From Flavobacterium sp. JAS (GTDB lineage: Bacteria > Bacteroidota > Bacteroidia > Flavobacteriales > Flavobacteriaceae), in assembly GCF_020991455.1 (NCBI RefSeq), contig NZ_JAJMOX010000011.1, positions 124,001-188,000 of the forward strand: DNA of 64,000 nucleotides, given 5' to 3'. Every line of letters begins with the position of its first letter. Within the stretch, counting starts at the first letter, position 1. The position numbers and the translations under genes were made by a program. Shown here piece after piece: positions 36,361 to 44,838 of this stretch. The notes under the pieces were generated by a model. The model was not told the origin of the DNA. It saw nothing but the letters and a program-made list of their open reading frames with translations, and searched no databases.

Positions 36361-36395
36361 TATTTTATGTTTATTAATGACAAAGTAAACGTGTT

Positions 36396-36465
36396 CAAAT
36401 CTAAAATCTAAAATCTAAAATCTAAAATCTAAAATCTAAAATCTAAAATCTAAAATCTAAAATCT
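36396..36465. repeat. 7-bp tandem repeat (aaaatct x about 10)
   Basis: About nine complete copies of AAAATCT in tandem after one partial unit, between 36397 and 36465. It directly abuts the stop of the metallo-hydrolase gene (TAG, 36464-36466), so the repeat overlaps the stop codon. Such an array can change length by slippage. Confidence 0.9.
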
Positions 36466-37561
36466 AATTGATTCCTTTCCACCATTGTTTAAATTCTTGT
36501 TTTTCATTTTTTAGTTCGACCAATTCACCAATCATTGGCGTAATTAACGGAATCGGATTTGCTGAAGCCGCGTTTAATTCTGTTACTTTAATCAAAGGCT
36601 CATCCCAGGCATGAAGCGATAGTGAAAATTTTGAAGAGTGAACCGGGAAAACTCTTTTTGTATTTAAATCTTTCATGGCTTTTATGACATCTTCGGGGAG
36701 ATTGTGAATGTATTTCCAGGCGGGATTATATTGGCCGTTATCAAGAAGCGCAATATCAAAAGGACCGTATTTTGCACCAATTTCAGCAAAATGAGAATCA
36801 TAACCACTGTCGCCGCCCAAATACATTTTAAAGTCTTTGGTTTCTAATACAAAAGAAGTCCAAAGAGTATTACAACGTTTAATACTTCTACCGGAAAAGT
36901 GTCTTGACGGAGTGGTATAAAGCGTAATATTTTGATCGAGTTCTATTTTTTCATACCAATCCTTTTCGATGATATTTTGATTTGGAAATTTCCAAAATTC
37001 AAAATGTGAACCAACACCAAGCGGACAGATTATTTTTTTGATTTTAGGTTTTAATTCCATTATCGTTGTATAATCTAAATGGTCATAATGATCGTGTGTA
37101 ATCAATAAATAGTCAATTTCCGGAAGATCATTGGCGGTATAAATATCAGTTCCTTTAAATGCTTTTGTAGTTCCGATAATAGGAGAGGCATTGCCACTGA
37201 AAACGGGATCTATTAAAAAACGTTTTCCTTCAAGCTGAATAAAATAAGAAGAATGTCCAAACCAAACTAAGATATCTTCATTGCTATCAAGTTCCAGTAA
37301 ATTTGTTTTTATTGATGGGATTATGTCAGTCGGAATTTTTCGATCTACTTTCTTGAATAAAAAATCAGAAACTATATCAAAGTAGCCATAACCTTCTGCA
37401 AGTTCGGGCGTATAATTGATATTTTCGAATTTTCCGTTTTTATATTGAGGAGACTTTTGTATTAAAACCAGTCTTTCGCCTGATGGTCTTTTTCCATATC
37501 TTGGGTGTAGTAAAAAGAAAGAAAGGATTGCGACTAAAATAATAAGTATTGTAAGAACCAT
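36464..37561 (-). CDS. MBL-fold metallo-hydrolase, membrane-anchored
   Basis: 365 residues. The N-terminus (VLTILIILVAILSFFLL) is a membrane anchor or uncleaved signal. ITHDHYDHLD is the metal motif HxHxDH, followed by FSGRSIKRCNTLWTSFV and YLGGDSGYDSHF and the final VFPVHSSKFSL. The pattern is that of NAPE-PLD/UlaG-like beta-lactamase-fold hydrolases, with unknown substrate (perhaps a phospholipid, since it is near the membrane). It lies 6 bases downstream of the DUF1801 gene at 37568, in an operon. Its stop is in a tandem repeat. Confidence 0.88.
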   Translation of the reverse strand: MVLTILIILVAILSFFLLHPRYGKRPSGERLVLIQKSPQYKNGKFENINYTPELAEGYGYFDIVSDFLFKKVDRKIPTDIIPSIKTNLLELDSNEDILVWFGHSSYFIQLEGKRFLIDPVFSGNASPIIGTTKAFKGTDIYTANDLPEIDYLLITHDHYDHLDYTTIMELKPKIKKIICPLGVGSHFEFWKFPNQNIIEKDWYEKIELDQNITLYTTPSRHFSGRSIKRCNTLWTSFVLETKDFKMYLGGDSGYDSHFAEIGAKYGPFDIALLDNGQYNPAWKYIHNLPEDVIKAMKDLNTKRVFPVHSSKFSLSLHAWDEPLIKVTELNAASANPIPLITPMIGELVELKNEKQEFKQWWKGIN

Positions 37562-37567
37562 AGTGTC

Positions 37568-37993
37568 TTAATTTGAGGGATATAATTTATTTAAATATTC
37601 GACCGAAGCAGCAATCATTTTCTTTAGAATTTCGACATCAATATCGGCTACTTTTTTGATATAAACACAACCTTTTGCCGCCCTGTATTTTCCGAATTTA
37701 GAAAGCAATTCTTCCTTCTGTTCAGACGAAGCATAGGCATAAAGTGAGATTGCAGCTTTTCTGGGCGAGAAACCTACAAGTGGCGCATCGCCTTCATGAC
37801 CGCTGGCATATTTATAATGATAACTTCCGAAACCAATAATACTTGGTCCCCACATTTTGGGTTCAAAACCAGTGACTTCGTGCATGATCCTGATGAGTTC
37901 AAAAGAGTCTTTTCTTTTAGTTTCATCTTCAACAGCATTTACAAAATCGGTCACACTTTGTGCTGTTTCAGTTGTTTTATTTTTTGCCATCAC
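37568..37993 (-). CDS. DUF1801 domain protein
   Basis: 141 residues (a start at 37990 is equally possible). NAVEDETKRKDSFELIRIMHEV, MWGPSIIGFGSYHYKYASGHEG, PLVGFSPRKAAISLYAY and FGKYRAAKGCVYIKKVADID mark the DUF1801 family. It differs from the member at 30015 by having SGHEGD and SPRKAAI. It precedes the MBL hydrolase by 6 bases. Function unknown. Confidence 0.87.
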   Translation of the reverse strand: MMAKNKTTETAQSVTDFVNAVEDETKRKDSFELIRIMHEVTGFEPKMWGPSIIGFGSYHYKYASGHEGDAPLVGFSPRKAAISLYAYASSEQKEELLSKFGKYRAAKGCVYIKKVADIDVEILKKMIAASVEYLNKLYPSN

Positions 37994-38069
37994 GAATTAT
38001 TTGATTTGAATAATTTATTGTCAATAGAATCTGTTTGATCTGCAAAATCTGCGTGTAAAAAACAGATTT

Positions 38070-38438
38070 CTAAAACATTCCGTTTTCGTTTTTTATTTCC
38101 GTTGGAATCGATTGTCCTAAATCCCAAAGTTCTACTATTTTGTCTGATTCAAATCTAAAAAGATGCACCACGGCAGCACCTAAATCAGTCGAATTTTGTT
38201 TTACATGCGAATGCACGGCAACCATATCTCCGTCTCTTAATGCATGATGTATTTTTAAAGTTTTGTACGGATTTTTTCGTGATGATTCGTCCATTGCCAA
38301 CATCAAAGTTTGAGCATCGCCTTTAAAGTAAGCATTATGATGTTTAAAATTCTTACCTACATAAAGTCGAAAAGCCTCGTGAGAATGCCCTTTTGCTGCG
38401 AGTTTTAAAAACTCCTGCGCAATATATTTCTTAGTCAT
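38070..38438 (-). CDS. SnoaL-like/NTF2-fold protein
   Basis: 122 residues. An N-terminal helix (YIAQEFLKLAAKGHSHEAFRLY) then FKHHNAYFKGDAQTLMLAMDE and MVAVHSHVKQNSTDLGAAVV form the cone fold of the NTF2-like superfamily, and DKIVELWDLGQSIP is the usual closing motif of the SnoaL predicted ester cyclases. Enzyme activity is unproven. It stands alone with gaps of about 76 and 83 bases. Confidence 0.82.
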   Translation of the reverse strand: MTKKYIAQEFLKLAAKGHSHEAFRLYVGKNFKHHNAYFKGDAQTLMLAMDESSRKNPYKTLKIHHALRDGDMVAVHSHVKQNSTDLGAAVVHLFRFESDKIVELWDLGQSIPTEIKNENGMF

Positions 38439-38521
38439 GATTTTAGAATTTAAAAGCTAACTAAGTTATGAAATTTACTTCTTTGAAATAAAAACAGGGA
38501 TGGATTTATTGTCTTTTATTT

Positions 38522-39202
38522 TTAGGACAAAATGAAGTCTACAATAGCTTCTGAATGGATTTTTGTGGTGTCAAAAACAGGAACCGAAAAATCAGATTGA
38601 TTAATTAACATCGGAATTTCGGTACAACCTAAAATAATACCTTGGGCTCCGCGAGAAATTAATTCGTTTGCAATTTTAATATAGTTCTGCTTGGATTCTG
38701 GAGTTACAATTCCTCTTCCCAGTTCTTCTTTTAGAACATATTGTATATAATCGCGGGTTTCTTGTTTTTCAGGAATGAGTACTTGGAGACCAAAACTTTT
38801 AAGACGATCTTTATAAAAATCCATTTCCATCGTAAACTGAGTTCCCAAAAGTCCAATTGTAGTAATGTTTTTTTGTGTTATGGCTTTTGCTGTTTCGGTA
38901 CCAATATGAATTAAAGGCAAACCAACTTCTTTTTCGAGTTCATCTGCATAAAGATGAGCTGTATTGGCACATAAAACTATGGCATCAATACCACTTTTCT
39001 TTAAGCTTAAGCAGGCATTTAATAAAAGCTCATAAGAGTTCTGCCAGGTTTTTTCCTGTATATCACCAAAATTCAAGGAATAAATAAGACATTCGGCAAA
39101 TTGCAATCCGCCTAGTTTTTTGTTTACACCTTCGTTAATTAGTTTGTAATAATCGATGGTCGAAACCCAACTGATTCCGCCCACAAGTCCAATTTTTTTC
39201 AT
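38522..39202 (-). CDS. Aspartate/glutamate racemase family protein
   Basis: 226 residues. KIGLVGGISWVSTIDYYKLI is the family N-terminus. The two catalytic Cys are in VLCANTAHL and ILGCTEIPMLI, spaced as in aspartate/glutamate racemases, with a helix EKEVGLPLIHIGTETAKAI between. It probably racemises aspartate (or related acid amino acids) without PLP. Its cellular role, for example peptidoglycan D-amino-acid supply or catabolism, is not indicated by neighbours. Confidence 0.88.
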   Translation of the reverse strand: MKKIGLVGGISWVSTIDYYKLINEGVNKKLGGLQFAECLIYSLNFGDIQEKTWQNSYELLLNACLSLKKSGIDAIVLCANTAHLYADELEKEVGLPLIHIGTETAKAITQKNITTIGLLGTQFTMEMDFYKDRLKSFGLQVLIPEKQETRDYIQYVLKEELGRGIVTPESKQNYIKIANELISRGAQGIILGCTEIPMLINQSDFSVPVFDTTKIHSEAIVDFILS

Positions 39203-39238
39203 TGATTTAATACTAGTAGATTAATGGCTAAAATGTTT

Positions 39239-39655
39239 TTATGATTTCTTTCCTGCAAATAATTTTATTGCCAGGTAAGCCATTGGTATATAAGCAAAAA
39301 CTAAATCTACAATAGTAAACCAAAGAGGAGAAGGTAAGGTGAAAGTATTTACAATACCGCCTAATAAAAAGAAACAGCCAATTCCTAAAGCTAGTTTTTG
39401 TTTATGAGTTGAGGCAATTAAAACAGTAGCTGCAGCACCTGCAAAAGTTCCGATGGCATGTGCTAAAAACGGAAAGATAAAATGTTTTGGTTCAAACAAA
39501 TGTATCGTGGCTTTTAAGCCTTCAACAGTGGTAACGTCAGCACCATTTGGAGCAGGAATAATTGAGTTGCTCAATAATAGGATGAACATATTGACAACAC
39601 TTCCCACAAAAAGACCGATAATAACGGCCAGAATATTTTTAAAAATCGGATTCAT
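39239..39655 (-). CDS. Small four-helix membrane protein, unknown function
   Basis: 138 residues. Helices at about 5-30 (ILAVIIGLFVGSVVNMFILLL), 60-80, 85-105 and 115-133, no charged motif. Flavobacterial homologues are common as unannotated membrane proteins. The 36-base gap to the downstream racemase gene is the only close neighbour relation. Confidence 0.7.
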   Translation of the reverse strand: MNPIFKNILAVIIGLFVGSVVNMFILLLSNSIIPAPNGADVTTVEGLKATIHLFEPKHFIFPFLAHAIGTFAGAAATVLIASTHKQKLALGIGCFFLLGGIVNTFTLPSPLWFTIVDLVFAYIPMAYLAIKLFAGKKS

Positions 39656-39720
39656 AACTTTCGCTTATTTGTAGCGAATTTATGGATAATATCTTTAGAT
39701 ATCTGATTGAAGAATGTTAA

Positions 39721-40635
39721 TTAATTAAAAGATTGTCTGAATTCTAAAGGTGAAACATTTGTTTTGGTTTTAAACAATTTACTGAAGGATTGCTGATGCT
39801 CAAAACCCAATTCAAAGGCAATCTCGCTAATGGATAAATTGGTTGTAGAAAGTTTTTCTTTGGCTTTTTCGATTAATTTATCATGAATATGTTGTTGGGT
39901 GCTTTGACCTGTATGCATTTTTAATAATCCGCTTAAATAATTGGGCGAAACGTTTAAGTTTTCGGCAACATAATGAACCGTTGGTAATCCTTTTTTTGAT
40001 AAGGAATCATTTGTAAAATAATCGTCTAATAATTTTTCTAAACGTTCCAGAATCTTATGATTGCTTATTTTTCTGGTAATGAACTGACGATTGTAAAAAC
40101 GCTCAGAATAAGTAAGTAATAGTTCGATTTGGGCAATAATTACATCCTGACTGAATTTATCAATATTAGATTGATATTCTTGTTGAATGTTTTTGATGAT
40201 TCCAATGATCATTTTTTCTTCTTTATCAGAAAGATGTAAAGCTTCATGAACCGAATATCCGAAATACTCGTATTGCTTGATTTTCTTAGCAAGTGGCGTA
40301 TTCCACAAAAAATCAGGATGGACCAATAAGGACCATCCTGTATGCTGAAGTTCTGCATTTCCTTCTATAGAAAAAACCTGACCTGGTGCAATAAATAGCA
40401 AAACCCCTTCATTAAAATCATATTCCTGCTGACCGTATCGCATCGTTGCATTTGCATGTCGTTTTAGTGCAATGGAATAAAAATCGAGCATGAGACTTTT
40501 AGGTTCAGCTTCGTTCAGGTGTTTAATATCTTCAAAATTATAAACACTGACTAGCGGATGTTCCGGTTTTGGCAAATCTCTAAATTCATGAAATTCGCTG
40601 ATGCTTTTAATGCGATAAGGTTGTTGATTTGCCAT
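39721..40635 (-). CDS. AraC-family transcriptional regulator
   Basis: 304 residues. An N-terminal cupin region (about 40-130; YDFNEGVLLFIAPGQVFSIEG) and two HTH motifs at the C-terminus (about 205-304; HYVAENLNVSPNYLSGLLKM and ISEIAFELGFEHQQSFSKLF). It is 12 bases downstream of the NmrA-like gene in the same direction, which suggests that it controls that gene or the operon. Ligand unknown. Confidence 0.9.
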   Translation of the reverse strand: MANQQPYRIKSISEFHEFRDLPKPEHPLVSVYNFEDIKHLNEAEPKSLMLDFYSIALKRHANATMRYGQQEYDFNEGVLLFIAPGQVFSIEGNAELQHTGWSLLVHPDFLWNTPLAKKIKQYEYFGYSVHEALHLSDKEEKMIIGIIKNIQQEYQSNIDKFSQDVIIAQIELLLTYSERFYNRQFITRKISNHKILERLEKLLDDYFTNDSLSKKGLPTVHYVAENLNVSPNYLSGLLKMHTGQSTQQHIHDKLIEKAKEKLSTTNLSISEIAFELGFEHQQSFSKLFKTKTNVSPLEFRQSFN

Positions 40636-40647
40636 GCTACAAGTTAC

Positions 40648-41544
40648 TTAATTTTGATTATACAGAGCAGCAAATTCTTTTGCATATTCAGCCAGTTTTG
40701 TTTTTCCCATTATGGCAGGTCTGTTTTGGTAGTAGTCTTCGGCAAGTGTACCGTTATAAAGTCCAGCATACATCTCAACCAAACCTGCAGCAATTTTTGG
40801 CTGTATTCCAACATTTACCAAACCGTCCAGAGTTTCCTGATCTGTTGTTAAAACCCATTTTAAATCAGGTTTTCCAATCGCATTGCCTATGATTTGAGCT
40901 GTTTCATGACCCGTTAATTCTTCGCTTCCTACATAACGAATTTTTTTTCCGTCAAGCGGAGTTGTGATTTCGTCTGCAATTGCTTCGGCGATATCATTTG
41001 GAGAAACCCACGGAATCATTCTGTCAGCGCCATAATTTGCAGCAATTAAACCGCGATTTTTTATAACCGGAATATAGGCTAAGAGATTATAAAAGAATGA
41101 AGTTGGGCGCATAAAGGTAATCCCAACATCTGAAAGTTTGTTCAAAACACTTTCGATCTCATTGTAACGCTGAATTATTCCTGAATTTTTCTCTAAATGG
41201 GCACCAACACTACTTAGAAAAGCAACACGTTTCACACTCGAATTTTTGATAGCTTCTGCATAACTGTTTCCAATTTTACGTGTAAAAGCGTCCAAATCAA
41301 GATTAGGATCAAAATAGTTAGCGCGCGGAATCATACAATAAACGGCATCTGCCCCTGTAAAAGATTGCGTCAGAAATGCTGCATCTTCTACAGATCCAAT
41401 TGCTGCCTTTGCGCCTAACTTTTCAATTTCTTTTTGTTTTCCGGCGTCACTGGTAATTATAGTGATCTGATGTCCTTTTTGTGCTAATGCTGTAGCCAGT
41501 GGCTTGCTGATGTTCCCTAAAGAACCTGTAATTATAATTTTCAT
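40648..41544 (-). CDS. NmrA-like atypical SDR NAD(P)-binding protein
   Basis: 298 residues from the ATG at 41544 (MKIIITGSLGNISKPLATAL). An ATG at 41589 adds 15 residues (MLCCCATLYQQ) that overlap the probable promoter region, so I reject it. The N-terminal GSLGNIS is a Gly-rich nucleotide motif, with GADAVYCMIPRANYFD and KRVAFLSSVGAHLEKNSGI in the middle and FMRPTSFFYNLL. It belongs to the NmrA/quinone-reductase-2-like group. The AraC regulator is 12 bases downstream, so this and the regulator form an operon. Confidence 0.87.
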   Translation of the reverse strand: MKIIITGSLGNISKPLATALAQKGHQITIITSDAGKQKEIEKLGAKAAIGSVEDAAFLTQSFTGADAVYCMIPRANYFDPNLDLDAFTRKIGNSYAEAIKNSSVKRVAFLSSVGAHLEKNSGIIQRYNEIESVLNKLSDVGITFMRPTSFFYNLLAYIPVIKNRGLIAANYGADRMIPWVSPNDIAEAIADEITTPLDGKKIRYVGSEELTGHETAQIIGNAIGKPDLKWVLTTDQETLDGLVNVGIQPKIAAGLVEMYAGLYNGTLAEDYYQNRPAIMGKTKLAEYAKEFAALYNQN

Positions 41545-41563
41545 CGTTCTATTTTTTTGTTGA

Positions 41564-41582
41564 TACAAAGTTGCGCAACAAC
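41564..41582 (-). promoter_or_regulatory. Shared motif TACAAAGTTG-N3-AACAAC before the NmrA-like gene
   Basis: Plus strand TACAAAGTTG CGC AACAAC, 21 bases upstream of the start at 41544; compare doxX at 32645-32665. Minus-strand GTTGTT and CAAC give inverted half-sites. Two cases, both in genes adjacent to an AraC regulator, suggest a common control, but the count is low. Confidence 0.4.
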
Positions 41583-41637
41583 AAAGCAATAGCTTTAGCC
41601 AAATCTACGATTGTCTTAGTCTAAAATAAGATTATCG

Positions 41638-42123
41638 TTATTTGGCCGATAGTTTTCTTTCATTTTCTGTTTGAGGTTTGTCTTTTCCGTTTGGATTTCC
41701 TTTTCCGGTTGCAATTAAGTTTTTTAGGCTTTTCTGAATATAAGTTGTCCAGGAATCTCTACAAATGTCAAAACATTCGTATTCCGGAACTAAACCAACA
41801 TGTGTAAAGCGAAGTTCTGTTTTACCATCTTTTTCAGAGATTTCGAACGTAGGTTTAGTGCCTGTCCATTCGGTCTCATCTTCGGTAAATTTGAAGTAGT
41901 TTTCCTCAACAAGCCAAACAATTTTCTGATTCGGAATCACCTCAATTAATTTTACTTTGCAGCGGTGAATATCTTCGTAATGATAATTAAATTCGTCGTT
42001 AAGTTTGGCTGTAGGTCCTTCAATTTGTTCTGACCACCAACCGCGAACATTGGTAATGGCATTAAAAACTTCTTGAGGAGAATGGTCTACAATTAGAGTT
42101 GTGGTAAAATCTAAAGCATTCAT
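41638..42123 (-). CDS. SRPBCC/AHSA1 domain protein
   Basis: 161 residues. FTTTLIVDHSPQEVFNAITN, then WWSEQIEGPTAKLNDEFNY, and a C-terminal RFTHVGLVPEYECFDICRDS are family landmarks. It has WTTYIQKSLKNLIATGKG near the end as typical of Aha1-like START domains. Binding partner unknown; a second such gene is at 30640. No close operon partner: 93 bases to the NmrA-like gene start and more than 230 to the DUF4180 stop. Confidence 0.87.
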   Translation of the reverse strand: MNALDFTTTLIVDHSPQEVFNAITNVRGWWSEQIEGPTAKLNDEFNYHYEDIHRCKVKLIEVIPNQKIVWLVEENYFKFTEDETEWTGTKPTFEISEKDGKTELRFTHVGLVPEYECFDICRDSWTTYIQKSLKNLIATGKGNPNGKDKPQTENERKLSAK

Positions 42124-42154
42124 AATTCAATTGTTTTATAGATTAGTATAATTA

Positions 42155-42162
42155 CAAAATTA
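42155..42162 (-). promoter_or_regulatory. Candidate -7 element of the SRPBCC gene
   Basis: TAATTTTG on the minus strand, 31 bases before the start at 42123. No convincing -33 box. Confidence 0.35.
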
Positions 42163-42354
42163 CTTTTTAATTATCAGTGTGTTAGGGTGTTGAGAAGACA
42201 ATTGTAAGGGGGATTTAGGACATAATATAGATTGTAGATTTTAGATTGTTGGAATTAATGATTTTGCATTTCGACTCAATTTTATCATTGCGAGGAACGA
42301 AGCAATCACATAAAAAGAGAAAAATAAAGTTTACTATTTTATTTATAGAAACTA

Positions 42355-42711
42355 TTAAGAAAGTCTTCGTAAACCTTCTTCTAAACTATTTACAAAGTTG
42401 ATTTGACGATTTTTATTGCTTTCAAAAATAAAATCTTTGATACTTTTACTTTCATATTTTTCAAAATCACCAATTATTGCCAAACGCACGCGAAAGTTGG
42501 AGAATTTTTGAAGTATTTCGCCGGCAATTCCGTTTTTCAAATTAAAGAAAAGAGGTGTTATATTTTTCTCATAAAGTATAATTCTATCAAAGTCCTGATA
42601 ATAAATATCGGCAACTAATTGAGAACCATCTTCTATAGATTCAATTATGCTATTTTCGGCAATTACTTCGGCAATTCTTGTATTGTTTATCGTATGCGTT
42701 TCTATTTTCAT
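42355..42711 (-). CDS. DUF4180 family protein
   Basis: 118 residues covering the family: AEVIAENSIIESIEDGSQLVA split here, RIILYEKNITPLFFNLKNGI, ILQKFSNFRVRLAIIGDFEK, and KSIKDFIFESNKNRQINFV. The alternation of strands and helices resembles STAS-like domains, which is an inference. Function unknown. Its start overlaps the stop of the flavodoxin-fold oxidoreductase by four bases, so they are translationally coupled. Confidence 0.87.
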   Translation of the reverse strand: MKIETHTINNTRIAEVIAENSIIESIEDGSQLVADIYYQDFDRIILYEKNITPLFFNLKNGIAGEILQKFSNFRVRLAIIGDFEKYESKSIKDFIFESNKNRQINFVNSLEEGLRRLS

Positions 42712-43307
42712 TTCAATAAGTAATTTTTAATTTTCTCTATAACAGTATCAAGTTGTGAAAAATGTTTTTCCATAACTTTTTCCAATTCTAGAGTTCCACC
42801 CAAAATTATCATTTCTTTATTTTCAAATCGTTTTCCCAGACGATCTTCCAACATAACAGTTTGCATACTTTGCGCCATTTCTATTTCTTCCAGAAACTTA
42901 TTTGGATGTCCTGCCGTACAAATTGCGAGGCCTACCGGAATTGTTTTCATCTCTTTAGAAGTTTCATTTTGTCCGTAAGCATATCCAACGCAATAAACCC
43001 GATCAAACCAGCCTTTTAGTTTTGCCGGACAATCGCTCCACCAAACCGGATATAGAAAAATAATACAATCGGCTTTTTCGATTTTTTCTTGCTCTGCCAA
43101 GACGTCTTTAGAAATTGGAAGATCTGTTTTGGCAAAACCTTCTCTTTCATATTCCTCTTCAGACATATCACTCTGAAAATTCATTTGGTATAAATCAGAA
43201 ACTTCAATGTTCCAATTTTGCTTTCCCAAGATAGATTTCAAACGTTCTAAAACCTGAAAAGTATAGGATTTTTTGCTCGGATGGCTATAAACGATTAAGA
43301 TATTCAT
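42708..43307 (-). CDS. NAD(P)H-dependent flavodoxin-fold oxidoreductase (NQO/KefF-like)
   Basis: 199 residues of the Flavodoxin_2 family. MNILIVYSHPSKKSYTFQVL is the N-terminal FMN/FAD phosphate loop, CIIFLYPVWWSDCPAKLKG the isoalloxazine-binding loop with the WW motif, then GWFDRVYCVGYAYG. It is probably a two-electron quinone or nitro/azo reductase for detoxification. It is followed by DUF4180 with a 4-base overlap. The upstream 345-base gap contains a structured repeat, no gene. Confidence 0.9.
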   Translation of the reverse strand: MNILIVYSHPSKKSYTFQVLERLKSILGKQNWNIEVSDLYQMNFQSDMSEEEYEREGFAKTDLPISKDVLAEQEKIEKADCIIFLYPVWWSDCPAKLKGWFDRVYCVGYAYGQNETSKEMKTIPVGLAICTAGHPNKFLEEIEMAQSMQTVMLEDRLGKRFENKEMIILGGTLELEKVMEKHFSQLDTVIEKIKNYLLK

Positions 43308-43508
43308 TGGTATGGTTTTAAGTTTAGAAAGGAATAAAACTAAAACAGAGAACGTAATGTTTTGTCTACTACTAAAGTACGAATTAAATCTAAGACTATG
43401 TTATGACTTTTTAAATGAAAATTTCTAAAGATTCCTCCTAAACAAAAATCAAATTCAATAAAAGCAGGAGTTTTTTTTAGGAGCATAAAAAAAAACAATA
43501 AGACCTTT

Positions 43509-43583
43509 TGTCCCGCTTTACACTAAATCTTTTCCCTGCTAAAGGAGCAGCAAAAAGGATATCGTTTCAATCGCGGCTATGCC
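43509..43583. repeat. GC-rich structured intergenic element
   Basis: Between 43509 and 43583 the sequence (tcccgctttacactaaatc ... tttcaatcgcggctatgcc) is GC-richer than its surroundings and can fold with CTGCT (43536-43540 region) against AGCAG. It resembles a family of structured intergenic repeats that I associate with flavobacterial genomes, but I cannot verify copies here. Nothing else was seen in 43308-43652. Confidence 0.4.
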
Positions 43584-43652
43584 AGAAATCTCTCATTCAA
43601 AAAAACTTTTAGTTGGAGTATTTATAAAACCAAGGTCATTTGTTTTTTTTTC

Positions 43653-44243
43653 TTATTTGGTTTGTATTTGCAGCAACTTTCTACCTTCATTAATCATTCT
43701 AACGCCATAAGAAATGGTTGCAATTGCGCAGCCTAAACTTACCACTACATTTGCAAGATTTACCGTCGCAGTTTTTTGCGTTATTAAATAAATACCGATT
43801 AAGGCAAATAAGCAAGTCCAGGTTCCCATATAATAATCAAAAGTGCGATTGAAAATTTTGGCTAATGGAAAAAAATGCAAGCCAACGACCAGAGCAAAAA
43901 ACGAAATAAATAATTCGTTATGATTGATGTTCATCAAAATATTCTTGGCAACAAGTATCCCTAAACCTTCTAAACCAAAGATGATTAAAAACCATTTTTC
44001 TTTACCTTTTTCTTCGGCAGTTTTTTCTTCAACGCTATCAGTCAGCGTTTTTTGTGCTTTGGTAAACGTAAAATAGAAATATAAAAAGGCTGTAATGATA
44101 AAGCCTAAGAGAATGCCAATAAGTCTGTAATCTTTATTTTCAAGATAATATTCGGCTATAAAAGCCCAGATTGCAGTGTTGATAATCATGAAAAATAAGC
44201 CTCCAATTGGTTTATCGATGTCTTTTTTGGTAATTGGTTTCAT
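43653..44243 (-). CDS. Polytopic membrane protein of unknown function (DUF7010-like)
   Basis: 196 residues with about six membrane helices (about 15-30, 42-62, 85-105, 113-128, 143-155, 163-182). The C-terminus VSYGVRMINEGRK-like (ISYGVRMINEGRKLL) and the first GGLFFMIINTAIWAF agree with a family of small membrane proteins without assigned role. It lies 79 bases from the next gene upstream (44323). Function unknown. Confidence 0.65.
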   Translation of the reverse strand: MKPITKKDIDKPIGGLFFMIINTAIWAFIAEYYLENKDYRLIGILLGFIITAFLYFYFTFTKAQKTLTDSVEEKTAEEKGKEKWFLIIFGLEGLGILVAKNILMNINHNELFISFFALVVGLHFFPLAKIFNRTFDYYMGTWTCLFALIGIYLITQKTATVNLANVVVSLGCAIATISYGVRMINEGRKLLQIQTK

Positions 44244-44322
44244 TTGGGGTTTTGGTTTGTTTTTTATTGGTTATTTGATTTTTTTAAAGTACTATCTGAG
44301 GTTAAAAATCTTACGATATAAT

Positions 44323-44823
44323 TTATTCCTTTGCTGTTATTATTGGTTTGGATTCAAATGTATAGTACTCAAAGATTTCATTCATTTCATTTTTAGTTAA
44401 TATTTTACATTCAGTTTGACTTCGTACTATATTTTCATCCATCATAGAGCGTAATAAAATTAACTTGAAAACTTCAGATTTCTTCTCAACTGTTATTTGA
44501 GAATCTTTTGAGATGAATTTTTCATAAGCTTGCATCATATTAAACCAAACTCTGATTTCGTTATCGGGATTTCGATCTCTCTTAAAATTTGTAATAGTAT
44601 CTTCCAACGATACCTGATAAACATCTGAAAAAGTAGATTGGATTTTTTTTATTTTTTCAATCTGCTCGTTAGTTAGCTGCTCGTGAACAATTGGTCCCGG
44701 TATTAACTTATTTGGATTTAATGTTTGTAAGTTTTTATTTTTTTGAGTTTTTCGATAAGAGGAAAATATGGAAATTAAAATAAGTAGTAGACCAATTAGA
44801 AGAATTGTAGTTTGTGTATTCAT
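44323..44823 (-). CDS. Hypothetical protein with N-terminal membrane anchor
   Basis: 166 residues. A single helix (TILLIGLLLILISIFSSY) then a soluble, Lys/Glu-rich domain with no recognised motif (IEKIKKIQSTFSDVYQVSLEDT). It ends 80 bases from the next downstream gene and starts 15 bases after the GNAT gene at 44839, so it is in the unit DUF4919-GNAT-this gene. I cannot assign a function. Confidence 0.7.
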   Translation of the reverse strand: MNTQTTILLIGLLLILISIFSSYRKTQKNKNLQTLNPNKLIPGPIVHEQLTNEQIEKIKKIQSTFSDVYQVSLEDTITNFKRDRNPDNEIRVWFNMMQAYEKFISKDSQITVEKKSEVFKLILLRSMMDENIVRSQTECKILTKNEMNEIFEYYTFESKPIITAKE

Positions 44824-44838
44824 TTTTTATTTTGGTTG

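Noticed and set aside
36396-36465. Possible CRISPR-like array at the heptamer repeat
   Set aside because: Units are directly contiguous with no spacers, and no cas genes are in the window; it is a simple tandem repeat.
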